From NCBI RefSeq assembly GCF_003003125.1, contig NZ_PVTZ01000002.1, forward strand, positions 1 through 64,000: a DNA stretch of 64,000 nt, read 5' to 3'. The position numbers and the translations under genes are program-made. Source of the stretch: Laceyella sediminis (GTDB taxonomy: Bacteria > Bacillota > Bacilli > Thermoactinomycetales > Thermoactinomycetaceae). Of the stretch, positions 46,985 to 56,877 are shown in pieces (the first letter of the stretch is position 1; the number at the start of each line of letters is the position of its first letter). The notes beneath the pieces are model-generated. The model searched no databases. It was not told the DNA's origin and was given only the letters and a program-made list of their open reading frames with translations.

Positions 46985-46997
46985 AATAGAGTATGAT
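46969..46997 (+). promoter_or_regulatory. sigma-A promoter of clpP
   Basis: TTGACC and TATGAT with a 17-bp spacer. Confidence 0.8.
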
Positions 46998-47068
46998 AAG
47001 GTTACACACCAATTTGCGAAAGAAAGGGGGAAGGGGGCTGTTCTGCTAAAACAGTCACCCAACAACAA

Positions 47069-47659
47069 ATGAACCTAGTCCCTATTGTAGTAGAGCAATC
47101 CAATCGTGGTGAACGTTCATATGATATTTACTCCCGCTTGCTCAAAGACCGGATCATCCTCCTCGGCAGCCCTGTAACCGATGATGTGGCTAACCTGATT
47201 GTGGCCCAATTGCTGTTTTTGGCTGCCGAAGACCCGGAGAAAGATATTTCCCTGTACATCAATTCGCCGGGTGGTTCCATTACAGCCGGGATGGCCATTT
47301 ATGATACCATGCAACTCATCCAACCTGACGTCTCCACCATCTGCGTCGGTATGGCAGCTTCCATGGGCGCTTTCTTGTTAGCTGCCGGTGCCAAAGGCAA
47401 GCGGTTCGCACTGCCCAACAGCGAAGTAATGATCCATCAACCGCTCGGCGGAGCAGAAGGGCAGGCTTCGGATATTGAGATCCGCGCTAAACGCATCATC
47501 CGCATGCGTGACAATCTCAACCGCCAACTGGCCGAATTCACAGGCCAACCATTGGAGAAAATCGAGCGCGACACAGACCGTGACAACTTCATGAGTGCGC
47601 AAGAAGCGCTCGAATATGGATTGGTTGACAAAATCTTGACTTCTACCAACCAACGGTAA
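47069..47659 (+). CDS. clpP: ATP-dependent Clp protease proteolytic subunit
   Basis: A 196-residue serine protease subunit with Ser98 (GMAASMG), His123 and Asp172. It forms a tetradecamer that degrades proteins delivered by ClpX or ClpC, including tmRNA-tagged ones. The start [10 protein letters not shown] matches Bacillus ClpP, but the purine-rich GAAAGGGGGAAGGGGG lies about 30 nt upstream, separated from ATG by a small hairpin (CTGTT/AACAG), an odd initiation region. Confidence 0.97.
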   Translation: MNLVPIVVEQSNRGERSYDIYSRLLKDRIILLGSPVTDDVANLIVAQLLFLAAEDPEKDISLYINSPGGSITAGMAIYDTMQLIQPDVSTICVGMAASMGAFLLAAGAKGKRFALPNSEVMIHQPLGGAEGQASDIEIRAKRIIRMRDNLNRQLAEFTGQPLEKIERDTDRDNFMSAQEALEYGLVDKILTSTNQR

Positions 47660-47740
47660 AAAGTGCCTGTGGGGATTCTCCTCCCCCGGGCCTTTTTTCG
47701 TTTATCATAGAGTGGACACCAAATGAAAGGGAGATGCCTG

Positions 47741-47833
47741 ATGCAAAACCGTCATGACCGTGCTTTATTCTGGGTATGCATGGCGATCGCCGCCATTATG
47801 GGCTTGTCCTTCCTCAGCAAGCTTTTCCACTGA
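47741..47833 (+). CDS. 30-residue membrane peptide
   Basis: ATG 47741 follows AAAGGGAG at 6 nt. It reads MQNRHDRALFWVCMAIAAIM… with one hydrophobic helix and ends SKLFH. Between clpP and the YhcN-like gene. Codon use and spacing look genuine; function unknown. Confidence 0.5.
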   Translation: MQNRHDRALFWVCMAIAAIMGLSFLSKLFH

Positions 47834-47849
47834 TTGATACAATCAGCCC

Positions 47850-47892
47850 AAAAAAGCACCTGATTCCCGAGAGAGATCAGGTGTTGATTTTC
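47850..47892. terminator. bidirectional terminator
   Basis: AGCACCTGAT/ATCAGGTGTT hairpin with T-rich flanks between convergent transcripts. Confidence 0.75.
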
Positions 47893-47896
47893 TTTG

Positions 47897-48253
47897 TCAC
47901 GGGGTTTGTATCCAATTTTCCGGGGCGATGACTTTCACATGGACAGGGGTGACCGGTGAACCCATGTTCACCTTGTGGTAAACCCGATTCGCCAATATTC
48001 GGTATTGTTCCGGACGCCATCCCTTCTCCGGCAAAACCATCAAGATCACTTTGCGTCCATCGTACTCCATGCGCACATCGCGAACGCCCGGCACGTTCAT
48101 CGCGATTTGCTTGAATTTGCTTTCTTGGAAACTGACGTAGCTGTATGAGTGGCTATCTTTATCAAGTCCAGTGCGCTCCGTCGGCTTTTCAAACCGTTGG
48201 CATCCTGTCAGCACCAGCACAACCATGCACAAAAAGATCCAACCTTTCCTCAT
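47897..48253 (-). CDS. YhcN/YlaJ-like sporulation lipoprotein
   Basis: A 118-residue protein. The lipobox is VLTGC (Cys18). The body, IAMNVPGVRDVRMEYDGRKVILMV…RILANRVYHKVNM, follows the YhcN/YlaJ pattern of forespore or germination lipoproteins. Start ATG 48253 has GGAGGTG; the longer upstream frame is a shadow. Function uncertain. Confidence 0.75.
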   Translation of the reverse strand: MRKGWIFLCMVVLVLTGCQRFEKPTERTGLDKDSHSYSYVSFQESKFKQIAMNVPGVRDVRMEYDGRKVILMVLPEKGWRPEQYRILANRVYHKVNMGSPVTPVHVKVIAPENWIQTP

Positions 48254-48330
48254 GTGCTCACCTCCAGCCTTAGTGTTTGACTTGGTGAGCCGTTTATGCA
48301 AAAAAAGCCGCAGCTTTGCGCCGCGACTTT

Positions 48331-48999
48331 CTACACCCGGTTGATTGGACCATAATCCTCTGGCAGTAGCATTTGTTCCGTTAGTACGAGCACCCAGATG
48401 AAAATGAATACGAACACCGCCGACAGCGCCGGTTGGCCGAGCAAAACTGCACCGCCCCCTCCGATCATGACTAACAACAGTCCGATCAATAGCACGGGCC
48501 ATCGCAGTTTGCGCCATACCAATATCCCCGATATGAGAAGCGGTACCAGCACCAATGCGCTTGCGCACGGAATTTGGGGTTGCACCGGCGCATAACGCAA
48601 CAAGCCGCGTTCAACCACCGGCTCCATGTCAACCCACAAGATCTCCATAAAGATGCCCATCACCGTCACCACAAAGGTATATAAGTGATACAGCACCTGT
48701 ACGAGCAGACTCTCTGTCCACTCCAGCCGCAAACGGCGCACAATATCTAACGCAACAAACACCAATGTTGGTGTGAGCAAGACATGGAACAAGGAACGAA
48801 CCAAACTCAGGCCTTCCAACATATCACCTTCGCCAATCCAATTGCCGAGCGCCAAGATGGCGTTATCGTAGATCATCGCCAGTGTGATAAACATCAGCCA
48901 GTAGGTTCCCCAATAGGCCGACTCGCGAATAAAACGAAAACTCCAAATAAAAAGTGCAATATAGGCAACCGTAAGAATCGGATACAGAAAAACGTCCAT
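48331..48999 (-). CDS. membrane protein, unknown
   Basis: A 222-residue protein with about seven hydrophobic helices (FLYPILTVAYIALFIWSF, YWLMFITLAMIYDNAILAL, LVLVPLLISGILVW, VLLIGLLLVMIGGGGAVLL, AVFVFIFIWVLVLTEQ). Start ATG 48999 has GGAGGAA. Not recognised. Confidence 0.7.
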   Translation of the reverse strand: MDVFLYPILTVAYIALFIWSFRFIRESAYWGTYWLMFITLAMIYDNAILALGNWIGEGDMLEGLSLVRSLFHVLLTPTLVFVALDIVRRLRLEWTESLLVQVLYHLYTFVVTVMGIFMEILWVDMEPVVERGLLRYAPVQPQIPCASALVLVPLLISGILVWRKLRWPVLLIGLLLVMIGGGGAVLLGQPALSAVFVFIFIWVLVLTEQMLLPEDYGPINRV

Positions 49000-49346
49000 A
49001 ATTTCCTCCAATGGAACGTACATTCTCAAATTGTACTTTTTTCCTCTTCTGTTACTTCCATCTTATAAAAAAAGGCTCCCCCGTGACCGCGCCAATTGTG
49101 ACATGATTGATACGGTTTGGGCATAGGCGTGTCTGTCTTTATCGGCCCAATCGGAAGAAAAGAGCCAATCATCGGCTCTTCAAGGCGCTACAGGCAAAGC
49201 AAAGCGGCCCATTGCTTCGTTGCTATCCGCTCATCCGCTTTGTCGGACGTCGCAACGGGCCTCTTCATTCACAGGTCGTCCCCACCGGCATGTGCGGACG
49301 ACCTTTCAAGCATGGATGGCGCTCCCTTTGGAAGGCACGTACGTGT
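49000..49346. other. intergenic region
   Basis: Small hairpins AAGAGCC/GGCTCTT (about 49157-49178) and AAAAAAAGGCTCCCCC (49070) may be terminators. No gene found. Confidence 0.4.
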
Positions 49347-49604
49347 TCACTCTGACTTGCCGACCATTTCTGCCAGCACTTTCACCGCTTCTTCCTCATC
49401 GGAACCGTCCGCGATGATCGTGATTTCCGTGCCCCGGGACACCGCCAAGCTCATGATACCCATAATGCTCTTCGCATTCACTTTCTTCGTGCCTTTCACC
49501 ACGAATACATCGGAGGCAAATTTGTTCGCTTCTTGCACAAACAGCGCCGCAGGGCGGGCGTGTAATCCCGTTTCCAATTGCACTACTACTTTTTTCTCTA
49601 CCAT
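49347..49604 (-). CDS. HPr-family phosphocarrier, at the crh locus but with His15
   Basis: An 85-residue protein. Ser46 (VNAKSIMG) can be phosphorylated by HPr kinase. In Bacillus this locus encodes Crh, which has Gln15 and cannot carry PTS phosphate; here TGLHARPA has His15, so the protein could act as a full HPr. It lies just downstream of whiA. AGGAGGAA-type site precedes ATG 49604. Confidence 0.9.
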   Translation of the reverse strand: MVEKKVVVQLETGLHARPAALFVQEANKFASDVFVVKGTKKVNAKSIMGIMSLAVSRGTEITIIADGSDEEEAVKVLAEMVGKSE

Positions 49605-49626
49605 CACACATTCCTCCTATGGTTAC

Positions 49627-50565
49627 TCATTCCGCCTCGCGCAATTTGTGAGCCAGTTCATCCAACTTGCGCAAACGGTGGTTGATCGCTGATTTGCTCA
49701 CTTTCCCACTCGGAAGAAGCTGCCCCAATTCAGCCAAGTTCACATCGGGATACTTCAACCTCGTCTCCGCCACTTCCTTCAAACGGTCGGGCAAATGATC
49801 CAGTCCCAGTACCTCTTCAATCAGGCGGATATTCTCGATCTGACGCATGGCCGCTTGAATCGTTTTGTTGAGATTGGCGGTCTCACAATTGACTAAGCGA
49901 TTGACTGAGTTCCGCATATCCTTCAAAATCCTTGCGTCTTCAAAACGCAAGAGTGACGGGTGGGCTCCAATAATATTAAGGAATTCCCCAATCTTGTCCC
50001 CTTCTTTGATATAAACGACAAAACCTTTTTTTCGCTCAATGGTTTTGGCGTGCAACTGGAAATCATTCATCAACTGGCATAACGCTTCACTATGATCATA
50101 ATACGTGGACACAATCTCCAGATGGTACGAGGCGCTGTCCGGATTGTTTACCGAACCTGCCGCCAAAAAAGCCCCCCGCAAATACGCCCGCTTGCAACAA
50201 GGTTCCGTGAACAGGTCCGGTGAAATCCCCGTCACCCGCTCCCACGATCCTTGTTTGAAAATGCAGAGATCAGCCAAAATCTCTTCTGTACGGGTCGATA
50301 AGCGAATCAGATACACATTGTTCTTTTTGAGGCGCACTTTTTTGCGGACGAGCACTTCGGGCTGCAACTGATACAATTTTTTGATCAAAGAGAAGACATA
50401 TCTCGCTGTCGATGGGTTCTCAGTGATGAGATCAAGCACCAACGCTTTCTGCTTGACGTGCACGGAACCGTTCATTCTGATTAAGGCTGACAGCTCGGCA
50501 CGCTTACAGCAATCATCTGATTCCAGTTGAGTCAATTCCTTTTTTATGGTGGAAGTAAACGACAT
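49627..50565 (-). CDS. whiA: WhiA family DNA-binding protein
   Basis: A 312-residue protein with an N-terminal LAGLIDADG-like domain ([19 protein letters not shown]…[17 protein letters not shown]) and a C-terminal HTH ([26 protein letters not shown]). In Bacillus it binds DNA near the chromosome and affects division. Third gene of the conserved rapZ-yvcK-whiA-HPr set. Confidence 0.95.
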   Translation of the reverse strand: MSFTSTIKKELTQLESDDCCKRAELSALIRMNGSVHVKQKALVLDLITENPSTARYVFSLIKKLYQLQPEVLVRKKVRLKKNNVYLIRLSTRTEEILADLCIFKQGSWERVTGISPDLFTEPCCKRAYLRGAFLAAGSVNNPDSASYHLEIVSTYYDHSEALCQLMNDFQLHAKTIERKKGFVVYIKEGDKIGEFLNIIGAHPSLLRFEDARILKDMRNSVNRLVNCETANLNKTIQAAMRQIENIRLIEEVLGLDHLPDRLKEVAETRLKYPDVNLAELGQLLPSGKVSKSAINHRLRKLDELAHKLREAE

Positions 50566-50579
50566 ACAGCATCCCTTCT

Positions 50580-51584
50580 TTATCCGCTTTGCCGCTGAGC
50601 CATGCGTTCGCGAATCAAACGAAGGATATGAGCACTGATTCGGTCTGCATCATGACGCAAAACAGACTGGTATAAAAGTAGATTATCGGCGACGGCATGG
50701 CAACCCAATTTGTTGATCCGTTCGATATCGGGTATCACCATGCGCTGTTTCTTTTTGGCGTACTGCCGTTGAATCTTGAGTGGCGGCACCTCGTTGTTGA
50801 TGATGGCAACATCAAACAAGCGCTCGCCGACATGATCATAAATTGCCCGCAAATGATCGCTGGCCATAAAGCCATCCGTTTCCCCTGGTTGGGTCATGAC
50901 ATTGCACACATACACCTTGCACGCTTGGGAAGCGCGGATCGCTTCGCTCACATCCTTTACCAAGAGGTTGGGCAATATGCTGGTGTAAAGGCTTCCCGGC
51001 CCTGCGATGATGCCATCCGCCTCTTCGATCGCCCGCAACACGCCGTCCGAAGGTTTGGGGTCCTGCGGATTTAAAAACACCCGGCGTATACGTTTACCCG
51101 TTTTGGGAATTTGCGACTCGCCTTCAACAATCGTTCCATCCGTCATCTCCGCCATCAGGACAACATCCTGCTCGCTAGCCGGCAACACTTGTCCCCGCAC
51201 GGCCAACACGCGACTCATCGCATTGACCGCTTTAGTGAAGTCACCAGTGATCTCGGTCATCGCCGCCAACATCAAATTCCCCAGTGCGTGCCCTTTTAAT
51301 CCTTCTCCATTTTCAAACCGGTATTGCAACACGCTTTCCAAAAGAGGTTCCGTCTGGGCCAGGGCGACGAGCACATTCCGAATGTCGCCGGGAGGGGGCA
51401 TCTGCAAATCGTTGCGCAAACGCCCGGAACTCCCCCCATCATCAGCGACCGTCACCACGGCAGTGATATCGATGGGCAATTTCTTCAAACCTCGCAAGAT
51501 GACAGAGAGGCCCGTTCCCCCTCCAATGCATACGACTTTGGGGCGGGTGAACGATTCCCCATTGAAATTCTGTTTGCTCGCCAC
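50580..51584 (-). CDS. yvcK: YvcK gluconeogenesis/cell-shape factor
   Basis: A 334-residue CofD-like protein: [30 protein letters not shown], and [15 protein letters not shown]. It binds UDP-sugars and is needed on gluconeogenic carbon. Start is GTG 51584, 2 bp after the rapZ stop, with AAAGGCGG as ribosome binding site; the frame to 51626 would overlap rapZ. Confidence 0.93.
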   Translation of the reverse strand: MASKQNFNGESFTRPKVVCIGGGTGLSVILRGLKKLPIDITAVVTVADDGGSSGRLRNDLQMPPPGDIRNVLVALAQTEPLLESVLQYRFENGEGLKGHALGNLMLAAMTEITGDFTKAVNAMSRVLAVRGQVLPASEQDVVLMAEMTDGTIVEGESQIPKTGKRIRRVFLNPQDPKPSDGVLRAIEEADGIIAGPGSLYTSILPNLLVKDVSEAIRASQACKVYVCNVMTQPGETDGFMASDHLRAIYDHVGERLFDVAIINNEVPPLKIQRQYAKKKQRMVIPDIERINKLGCHAVADNLLLYQSVLRHDADRISAHILRLIRERMAQRQSG

Positions 51585-51586
51585 GC

Positions 51587-52462
51587 TTATCCGCCTTTCT
51601 CGATGTCTCGATGGGCTACCCGGCAATGAACTTGCTCTTTAAATTTCCCGCAGAACGCTTCAGCCAATGCCACAGATCGGTGCTTCCCTCCTGTACAACC
51701 GATCCCAACAACCAATTGTTGCTTGCCTTCACGTTGGTACTGCGGAATCAAAAACTGAAACAAATCCTCCATTTTCTCCATGAATTGCTTGGTTTCAGCC
51801 CACTTCATGACGTATTCTGCCACAGCGGCGTCCTTGCCGGTTTGTGGACGCAATGCATCCACATAGTGGGGGTTGGGGAGAAAACGCACATCAAACACCA
51901 AATCGGCGTCGATCGGTATACCATGCTTAAAACCGAACGACATAAAGGTGACCGCCATGTTGTTGGATTCCATGTGCAACAGGCGTCTCGCAATCTTTTC
52001 TTTTAATTCGGCCGGTTTGAGCCGGCTGGTGTCTATGATCTGATGCGCCCTGCCCTTCAGCTCTTCCAACAGCTTGCGCTCCTGGAGAATGCCTTCAAGG
52101 GGCGTGCCGTTGTGCGAGAGCGGATGGCGGCGCCTCGTCTCCTTATACCTTCGCACCAAAGTCTGGTCATCCGCATCCAAAAACAAGATTTGATGCTGAA
52201 TGCCATGCCATTGTTCAAGTTGGTTCAACGCTTCAAACAAGGAGGAGAAGAATTCCCTCCCTCTTAAATCGATCACCAAGGCCACCCGGTTCAAATTCCC
52301 TTGGGACTGCTCCAACAACTCCGCAAACTTGGGTAATAAGACAGGCGGCAGATTGTCAACGCAGAAAAACCCATTATCCTCTAAACTTTGCATCGCGACG
52401 GATTTACCCGCCCCGGACATCCCGGTGATGACAACAAGCTTTCCTTCTTTGCTTTTATTCAC
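51587..52462 (-). CDS. rapZ: RNase adapter/nucleotide-binding protein RapZ (YvcJ)
   Basis: A 291-residue P-loop protein: GMSGAGKSVA (Walker A), VDNLPP, VIDLRGREFF, and the C-terminal FGFKHGIPIDADLVFDVRFLPNPHY and GIGCTGGKHRSV motifs. I choose GTG 52462, which has AGAGGTG 8 nt upstream; ATG 52468 abuts that site and ATG 52483 is further out. Confidence 0.93.
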   Translation of the reverse strand: MNKSKEGKLVVITGMSGAGKSVAMQSLEDNGFFCVDNLPPVLLPKFAELLEQSQGNLNRVALVIDLRGREFFSSLFEALNQLEQWHGIQHQILFLDADDQTLVRRYKETRRRHPLSHNGTPLEGILQERKLLEELKGRAHQIIDTSRLKPAELKEKIARRLLHMESNNMAVTFMSFGFKHGIPIDADLVFDVRFLPNPHYVDALRPQTGKDAAVAEYVMKWAETKQFMEKMEDLFQFLIPQYQREGKQQLVVGIGCTGGKHRSVALAEAFCGKFKEQVHCRVAHRDIEKGG

Positions 52463-52509
52463 AGCCATCACCTCTAATTCCATCTCAACTGGTTATCATC
52501 TATTATACC

Positions 52510-53460
52510 TTATTTTCGCTCGCGTGCTAAAAGTCCGGCGGCCCCAATGTAACCGGCCCGGTTCCCCAACTGAGCCAACACCACATCCACCCCTTGTCGG
52601 GCATTGGGCTGCGTCCGCTTAGCATACGCTTCGCGAAGCGGCTGTATCAGCGCTTCTCCGGCATAGGAAACCCCGCCTCCGATGATGAAACGCGCCGGGT
52701 TTAACACCACGGACAAGGCTGACATCGCCTGCGCCAAAGCATCAATCGCTCGTTTCTTCACTTCCAGCGCCACCGCATCCCCGGCTGCCGCCGCCGCAAA
52801 AATCTCTTTGGTTCCGACTTTCTCCACATCCGCCAACACCGTGCTCCGTCCGGCTACAATCGCTTCATTGGCCATGCGTACCATCCCCGTGGCGGAAGAG
52901 AAGGTTTCCAAGCATCCCCGCATGCCGCAGTTGCACGGATGGCCTTCAGGGTCGATGGTCATGTGCCCCACTTCCCCTGCAAAGCCGTATCTGCCATGCA
53001 ACAATTGGCCATCCAGAATAAGGCCGCCACCTACTCCGGTTCCCAAGGTAATGCACACCACATCATCCACGCCGGCACCGGCTCCACACCAAGCTTCACC
53101 CAGAGCGGCCACATTGGCGTCATTGTCAATTTTGACCGGAATTTGCCAGGCTTCTTCGAGCAACCGGCGAATCGGCACTTCTTCATGCCAACCAAGATTG
53201 GTCAGCTGTTTGACAACACCCGCCTTCACATCCAAAAATCCAGGCAGGCCAACACCCACTCCCGCTACATCAGCCCAGCGGAGTCCCGCTTCCTTAGCCA
53301 ATTCGCGCGCATGGGAAACCATCCGGCCGATGACGCCGTCAACGCCCTCTTGCGCAAGCGTGGGTTTTTCCATTTCCAACACCGTGTTGCCGTGACTGTC
53401 CACCAGCCCCAGTTTCATGCTTGTCCCACCGAGGTCAATGCCAATCCATCGTTTTCCCAT
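52510..53460 (-). CDS. glk: ROK-family glucokinase
   Basis: A 316-residue kinase: phosphate motif IGIDLGGTSMKLG, DNDANVAALGEAW, glucose-site GEVGHM, and ROK zinc motif CNCGMRGCLE. It phosphorylates glucose for glycolysis. Start ATG 53460 follows GAGGTG. Confidence 0.9.
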   Translation of the reverse strand: MGKRWIGIDLGGTSMKLGLVDSHGNTVLEMEKPTLAQEGVDGVIGRMVSHARELAKEAGLRWADVAGVGVGLPGFLDVKAGVVKQLTNLGWHEEVPIRRLLEEAWQIPVKIDNDANVAALGEAWCGAGAGVDDVVCITLGTGVGGGLILDGQLLHGRYGFAGEVGHMTIDPEGHPCNCGMRGCLETFSSATGMVRMANEAIVAGRSTVLADVEKVGTKEIFAAAAAGDAVALEVKKRAIDALAQAMSALSVVLNPARFIIGGGVSYAGEALIQPLREAYAKRTQPNARQGVDVVLAQLGNRAGYIGAAGLLARERK

Positions 53461-53602
53461 TGCTGACACCTCAATTGTTGTTCGAAAATAATCTATTTTA
53501 ACATTGATTCCGTGATTTCTCAACAAAAATTGAATCCGTTTACACCTTTAACGATAAGAATAACACAAAAATCGGGGAGCCGCACCCGCGGACTTCTCGA
53601 CA

Positions 53603-53637
53603 CAAAAAAAGCCGCTGACATCGCCCAGGTCAACGGC
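53603..53637. terminator. terminator between trx and glucokinase genes
   Basis: AAGCCGCTGAC/GTCAACGGCTT hairpin with an A run on the plus strand. Confidence 0.6.
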
Positions 53638-53740
53638 TTCAACGCAGTGATCCCTTTATATTCAAGGGGGCTTTTTGCTCTTTTAGCTTAATGCTTGCAT
53701 TTGTGTTCTGTGTGTTTGTTTATTTAATAATTGGTTAAAA

Positions 53741-54064
53741 TTATTTTCCATCGATATAGTCTTGCAAGAAAGCATCGATTTGTTCTTTCGTTTTGGCAAA
53801 GCGACTCGGCAACCGCCCCACTTCTTTGCCTCCCTCAAACACGATGAAAGTCGGAATGCCTTTCACGCCGTATTCTTCAGCAACCTCGCGCGCTTCATCC
53901 ACATCGATTTCGGCAAAAGTCATGTGGTCGGCAAATTTCTGTGCCAATTCGGGCATGTCCGGCGCAACCCGCTTGCAATCCACGCACCAGTCTGCACTAA
54001 ACTCAACCACTTTCTTGCCTTCCGTGATAAAGTCAGCAAAGCTTTCTTGATTTAATTTTTGCAT
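53741..54064 (-). CDS. thioredoxin-like protein with CVDC motif
   Basis: A 107-residue thioredoxin fold. The active site is WCVDC (Cys27, Cys30) rather than the usual CGPC, which would shift its redox potential. The cis-proline is in GIPTF. Start ATG 54064 has AAGGAGGA. It is adjacent to the TPR gene; trx-related genes also neighbour yvcD in Bacillus. Confidence 0.88.
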   Translation of the reverse strand: MQKLNQESFADFITEGKKVVEFSADWCVDCKRVAPDMPELAQKFADHMTFAEIDVDEAREVAEEYGVKGIPTFIVFEGGKEVGRLPSRFAKTKEQIDAFLQDYIDGK

Positions 54065-54077
54065 CCCATGTTCCTCC

Positions 54078-55709
54078 TTAATCAAAGCAGCGTTGCGACA
54101 ATGGACCCAGCAACTTCACGTAACGGGACACGGATGAAAGCGAGACTTGATACTTCTCAGCCACTTCTTTCTGCGTGATCCGAACGCCCAAGTGCTTAGA
54201 CACCAAGTACTCCAGCGCAGCAGCCCAACCTTCGGCTTTTCGCAACTGCCGCCATTGCCCTTCATGTTCATCCCGCACCAGCATCCACAATCGTTCCACA
54301 GCTTGTTTCATCTCTGCAGATGCATCGGACATGTGGGACAAGCAGCATGCTAAGATCTGCCGACCCGCCTCTGCTCGCGGGGGCACGTCCCCTTTTAGCC
54401 GCAACAAAATCGCCTCCGCCAACTTCTTCAGCTCTGGCTCTAGGCCTTCTTGTCGTATGAACTGCTCCAACAAGCGCGACACTTCTTCGTCGGCGATCCA
54501 ACCAAGCAGATTCAGCACCTGGCGTTTGGTTTCAAAGTCGCCACGACTCAAGGCCCAGAAAAAAGAAGAGCGGATCAGCGGGTTCCCTTTCCACTGCTCC
54601 AGCAACGCTTGATCAGAAGCTAAGTCTTGCAAGCGCAAGTACTGCTCCTCAAACGGCAGTTGATAATGATATTGGAGTTTGGGCAACGGCTCCTGATCAA
54701 TCAACTCTTGGGCATGGATAAGATGAAAAGCAGGAACATCCTCTTCTGGGGCCAGCTTAACCGCGCGACGCCAGTAACTTAAAGCCCGCGTCGGGTTCCC
54801 GTTGTTCCAGGCAGCCACCGCGGCATAATGGTACAAGCTGACTGTCTGCGCGTCATCATATTTCACCAAGCGCGCAAACAGTTCGTAAGCCACGGCGTGT
54901 TCGCCCAAAATCCCCAGCGTGGTCGCCAGCTTGCAGGCGTGTTCTTGATTCAGGGGAATCAGCTTCTTCAACATGTCGATGATCAACGTACTGATTTCCG
55001 TCTCCCCCATATGTTGGGACAAGACCGCCAAATTACATAGGGCGTGCAAATTGTTGGGATCCATCTCCAGCACTTCGCTGATGGCCGCCAAGGCCTGCTC
55101 CATCTCCCCGATATAATAATACGCGAGAGCCAAGTTGTTGCGGGCCGCCAAGAAATCAGGATACTCCTCTAACATATCCTCCATCATTTGAATCGCCTGC
55201 AAAAAGCGACCCTGTTCTAGATGTTGGCGGGCTTCTTCATGTTGTTGCACATGAATCGGCTGATGGGGTGGCAACGGCTCCCGGGGTGGACGCCCCAATT
55301 CCTGCGCCAACATCACCAGCATTTCTTCCGCCTCCTCCGCAAATTCCCCATCGGGATCATGCTGGAGGTATTCGAGCAAATAATCTTCGGCCAACTCCAG
55401 ATCTCCCATGTTGGCCGCATTATTCGCCATATAAAACAGGCATTCATGCAGGTCAGGCGCAACCGTGTTAAGGACATGCTCCAACACTTCATTCGACTCT
55501 TCAAAGCGGCCCAACTCTGACAAAATCCCCGCCAAATTGCAGTGGTTAATCGGATTGTCCGGTTCTTTCTCCATCGCCAGACGGAAATACTTGACCGCGC
55601 GATCGTACCGGTGGCGATCCAACGAACGCACCGCCCGCTCAAAAAAGAATCCGGCATCCATATTCAAACGAACAACTTTTTTATTTAAGCCAACTTGTGT
55701 TTTTTTCAT
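54078..55709 (-). CDS. TPR-repeat protein (YvcD-like) with C-terminal HTH
   Basis: A 543-residue protein, start ATG 55709 with GGAGGG. At least six TPR units lie in residues 15-300 (YDRAVKYFRLAMEKEPDNPINHCNLAGILSELGRFEES is the first). The end has a helix-turn-helix (ITQKEVAEKYQVSLSSVSRYVKLLG). It probably acts as a scaffold; role unknown. Confidence 0.8.
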   Translation of the reverse strand: MKKTQVGLNKKVVRLNMDAGFFFERAVRSLDRHRYDRAVKYFRLAMEKEPDNPINHCNLAGILSELGRFEESNEVLEHVLNTVAPDLHECLFYMANNAANMGDLELAEDYLLEYLQHDPDGEFAEEAEEMLVMLAQELGRPPREPLPPHQPIHVQQHEEARQHLEQGRFLQAIQMMEDMLEEYPDFLAARNNLALAYYYIGEMEQALAAISEVLEMDPNNLHALCNLAVLSQHMGETEISTLIIDMLKKLIPLNQEHACKLATTLGILGEHAVAYELFARLVKYDDAQTVSLYHYAAVAAWNNGNPTRALSYWRRAVKLAPEEDVPAFHLIHAQELIDQEPLPKLQYHYQLPFEEQYLRLQDLASDQALLEQWKGNPLIRSSFFWALSRGDFETKRQVLNLLGWIADEEVSRLLEQFIRQEGLEPELKKLAEAILLRLKGDVPPRAEAGRQILACCLSHMSDASAEMKQAVERLWMLVRDEHEGQWRQLRKAEGWAAALEYLVSKHLGVRITQKEVAEKYQVSLSSVSRYVKLLGPLSQRCFD

Positions 55710-56080
55710 ATTTTCCCTCCAACCAGCACTTCTGTCAAAGCTGGTGGTCTGACGCCTGCGCCAGAGCATCGTTATTTGGCGCAAAACGGGTGCGCCGGGA
55801 CAATCTCTTGGGTTCAGGAACATTATAACCCAAGTCGACGGCAAATACGACGGGAACGTTCCCCCTTCGCCAAAGAACCCCGTTTGGTCGGTGTTTGGCG
55901 TTACATTTCGAACCACTTCTCGCCCTACGTCTGGACATGATGAACCCAAGCTCTTTTTAGCGCGGAAAACATGTTAGCGGCTCCAAAACCATCCCTCTTT
56001 TGCTTCGCTTGCCTCTTAGCGCCCATCAGGAAAGGTTTTTTCGCCGCTTCGATCGGTCAGCTTGATACATCAAAAATCCT
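55710..56080. other. intergenic region upstream of the TPR gene
   Basis: GC-rich, no supported gene. On the minus strand TTATAAT (about 55829) may be a -10 box for the TPR-trx operon, but I see no good -35. Confidence 0.4.
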
Positions 56081-56665
56081 TTACTCATCTTTCACCACTT
56101 TGACCACATTGTCAGCGTTTTCAGGCTTGTATCCTTTAATTCGGCCCACCTGCTCCCACACTCTCATCCCCACATACTCCCCATCATCAAACCATTGCCC
56201 CAACAGGTTCAAGGTATACGGTGTGTAGAGAGAATCGCGGAAAATGACGCGTAAGTAAAAGCCGCTTTTGTCATTTAGTCCATAATCTTTGAGCATCAGT
56301 ACCAAATCAGTCAATGAAATTTTACAAATGAGGAAATTTCCCGGCGGCAAGGATTGCGGAATGTCACTTTCCATAAATGTCTGCGGCAAAGGCACACGAA
56401 TGGAACCATGATCATTCTCAAAAATGATCAGACTGTGCACATTCATGACGTAGATGGAGATCGGCTTCTGATTGACCGCCCGCACCACAAGGTACTCCTT
56501 CTCTTCTTCGATCAAGGTCCAAACTAATTCTAATGAAGGCCTAATCGCATCACGCGCTTCTCTGGTTTGTTGCAACGCCACCCATACAGCCGCCACGGTG
56601 GCTATCGCACCAGCCCATTGCCCGATTGCTCCCCACATTTCCCAATTGAGATACCACGGTTCCAT
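56081..56665 (-). CDS. unknown membrane-anchored protein
   Basis: A 194-residue protein with one N-terminal helix (GAIGQWAGAIATVAAVWVAL) followed by a soluble beta-rich part. Short N-terminal TM plus 'QQTREARD' resembles generic bacterial membrane-anchored hypothetical proteins. Not recognised. Confidence 0.55.
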   Translation of the reverse strand: MEPWYLNWEMWGAIGQWAGAIATVAAVWVALQQTREARDAIRPSLELVWTLIEEEKEYLVVRAVNQKPISIYVMNVHSLIIFENDHGSIRVPLPQTFMESDIPQSLPPGNFLICKISLTDLVLMLKDYGLNDKSGFYLRVIFRDSLYTPYTLNLLGQWFDDGEYVGMRVWEQVGRIKGYKPENADNVVKVVKDE

Positions 56666-56816
56666 CCCTAGCCCCCCTCACATCCCATTAATAAATTATA
56701 AAAAAAACATTATTCATAAAATTATTTTATCACATATTTCATCCCACTTGGTCTTTTTGTCACATCCTGTTCACATCCCTCGCCTTTTTTTGGCAAACTC
56801 TGCGGTTGATTTCATA

Positions 56817-56852
56817 AAAAAAGCCACTCCTTGCATAGAGTGGCAATCCATT
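56817..56852 (-). terminator. his operon terminator
   Basis: GCCACTC/GAGTGGC with T run on the minus strand, just after hisI. Confidence 0.8.
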
Positions 56853-56877
56853 CATAAACGATCAGCGCCGCCAGGCC

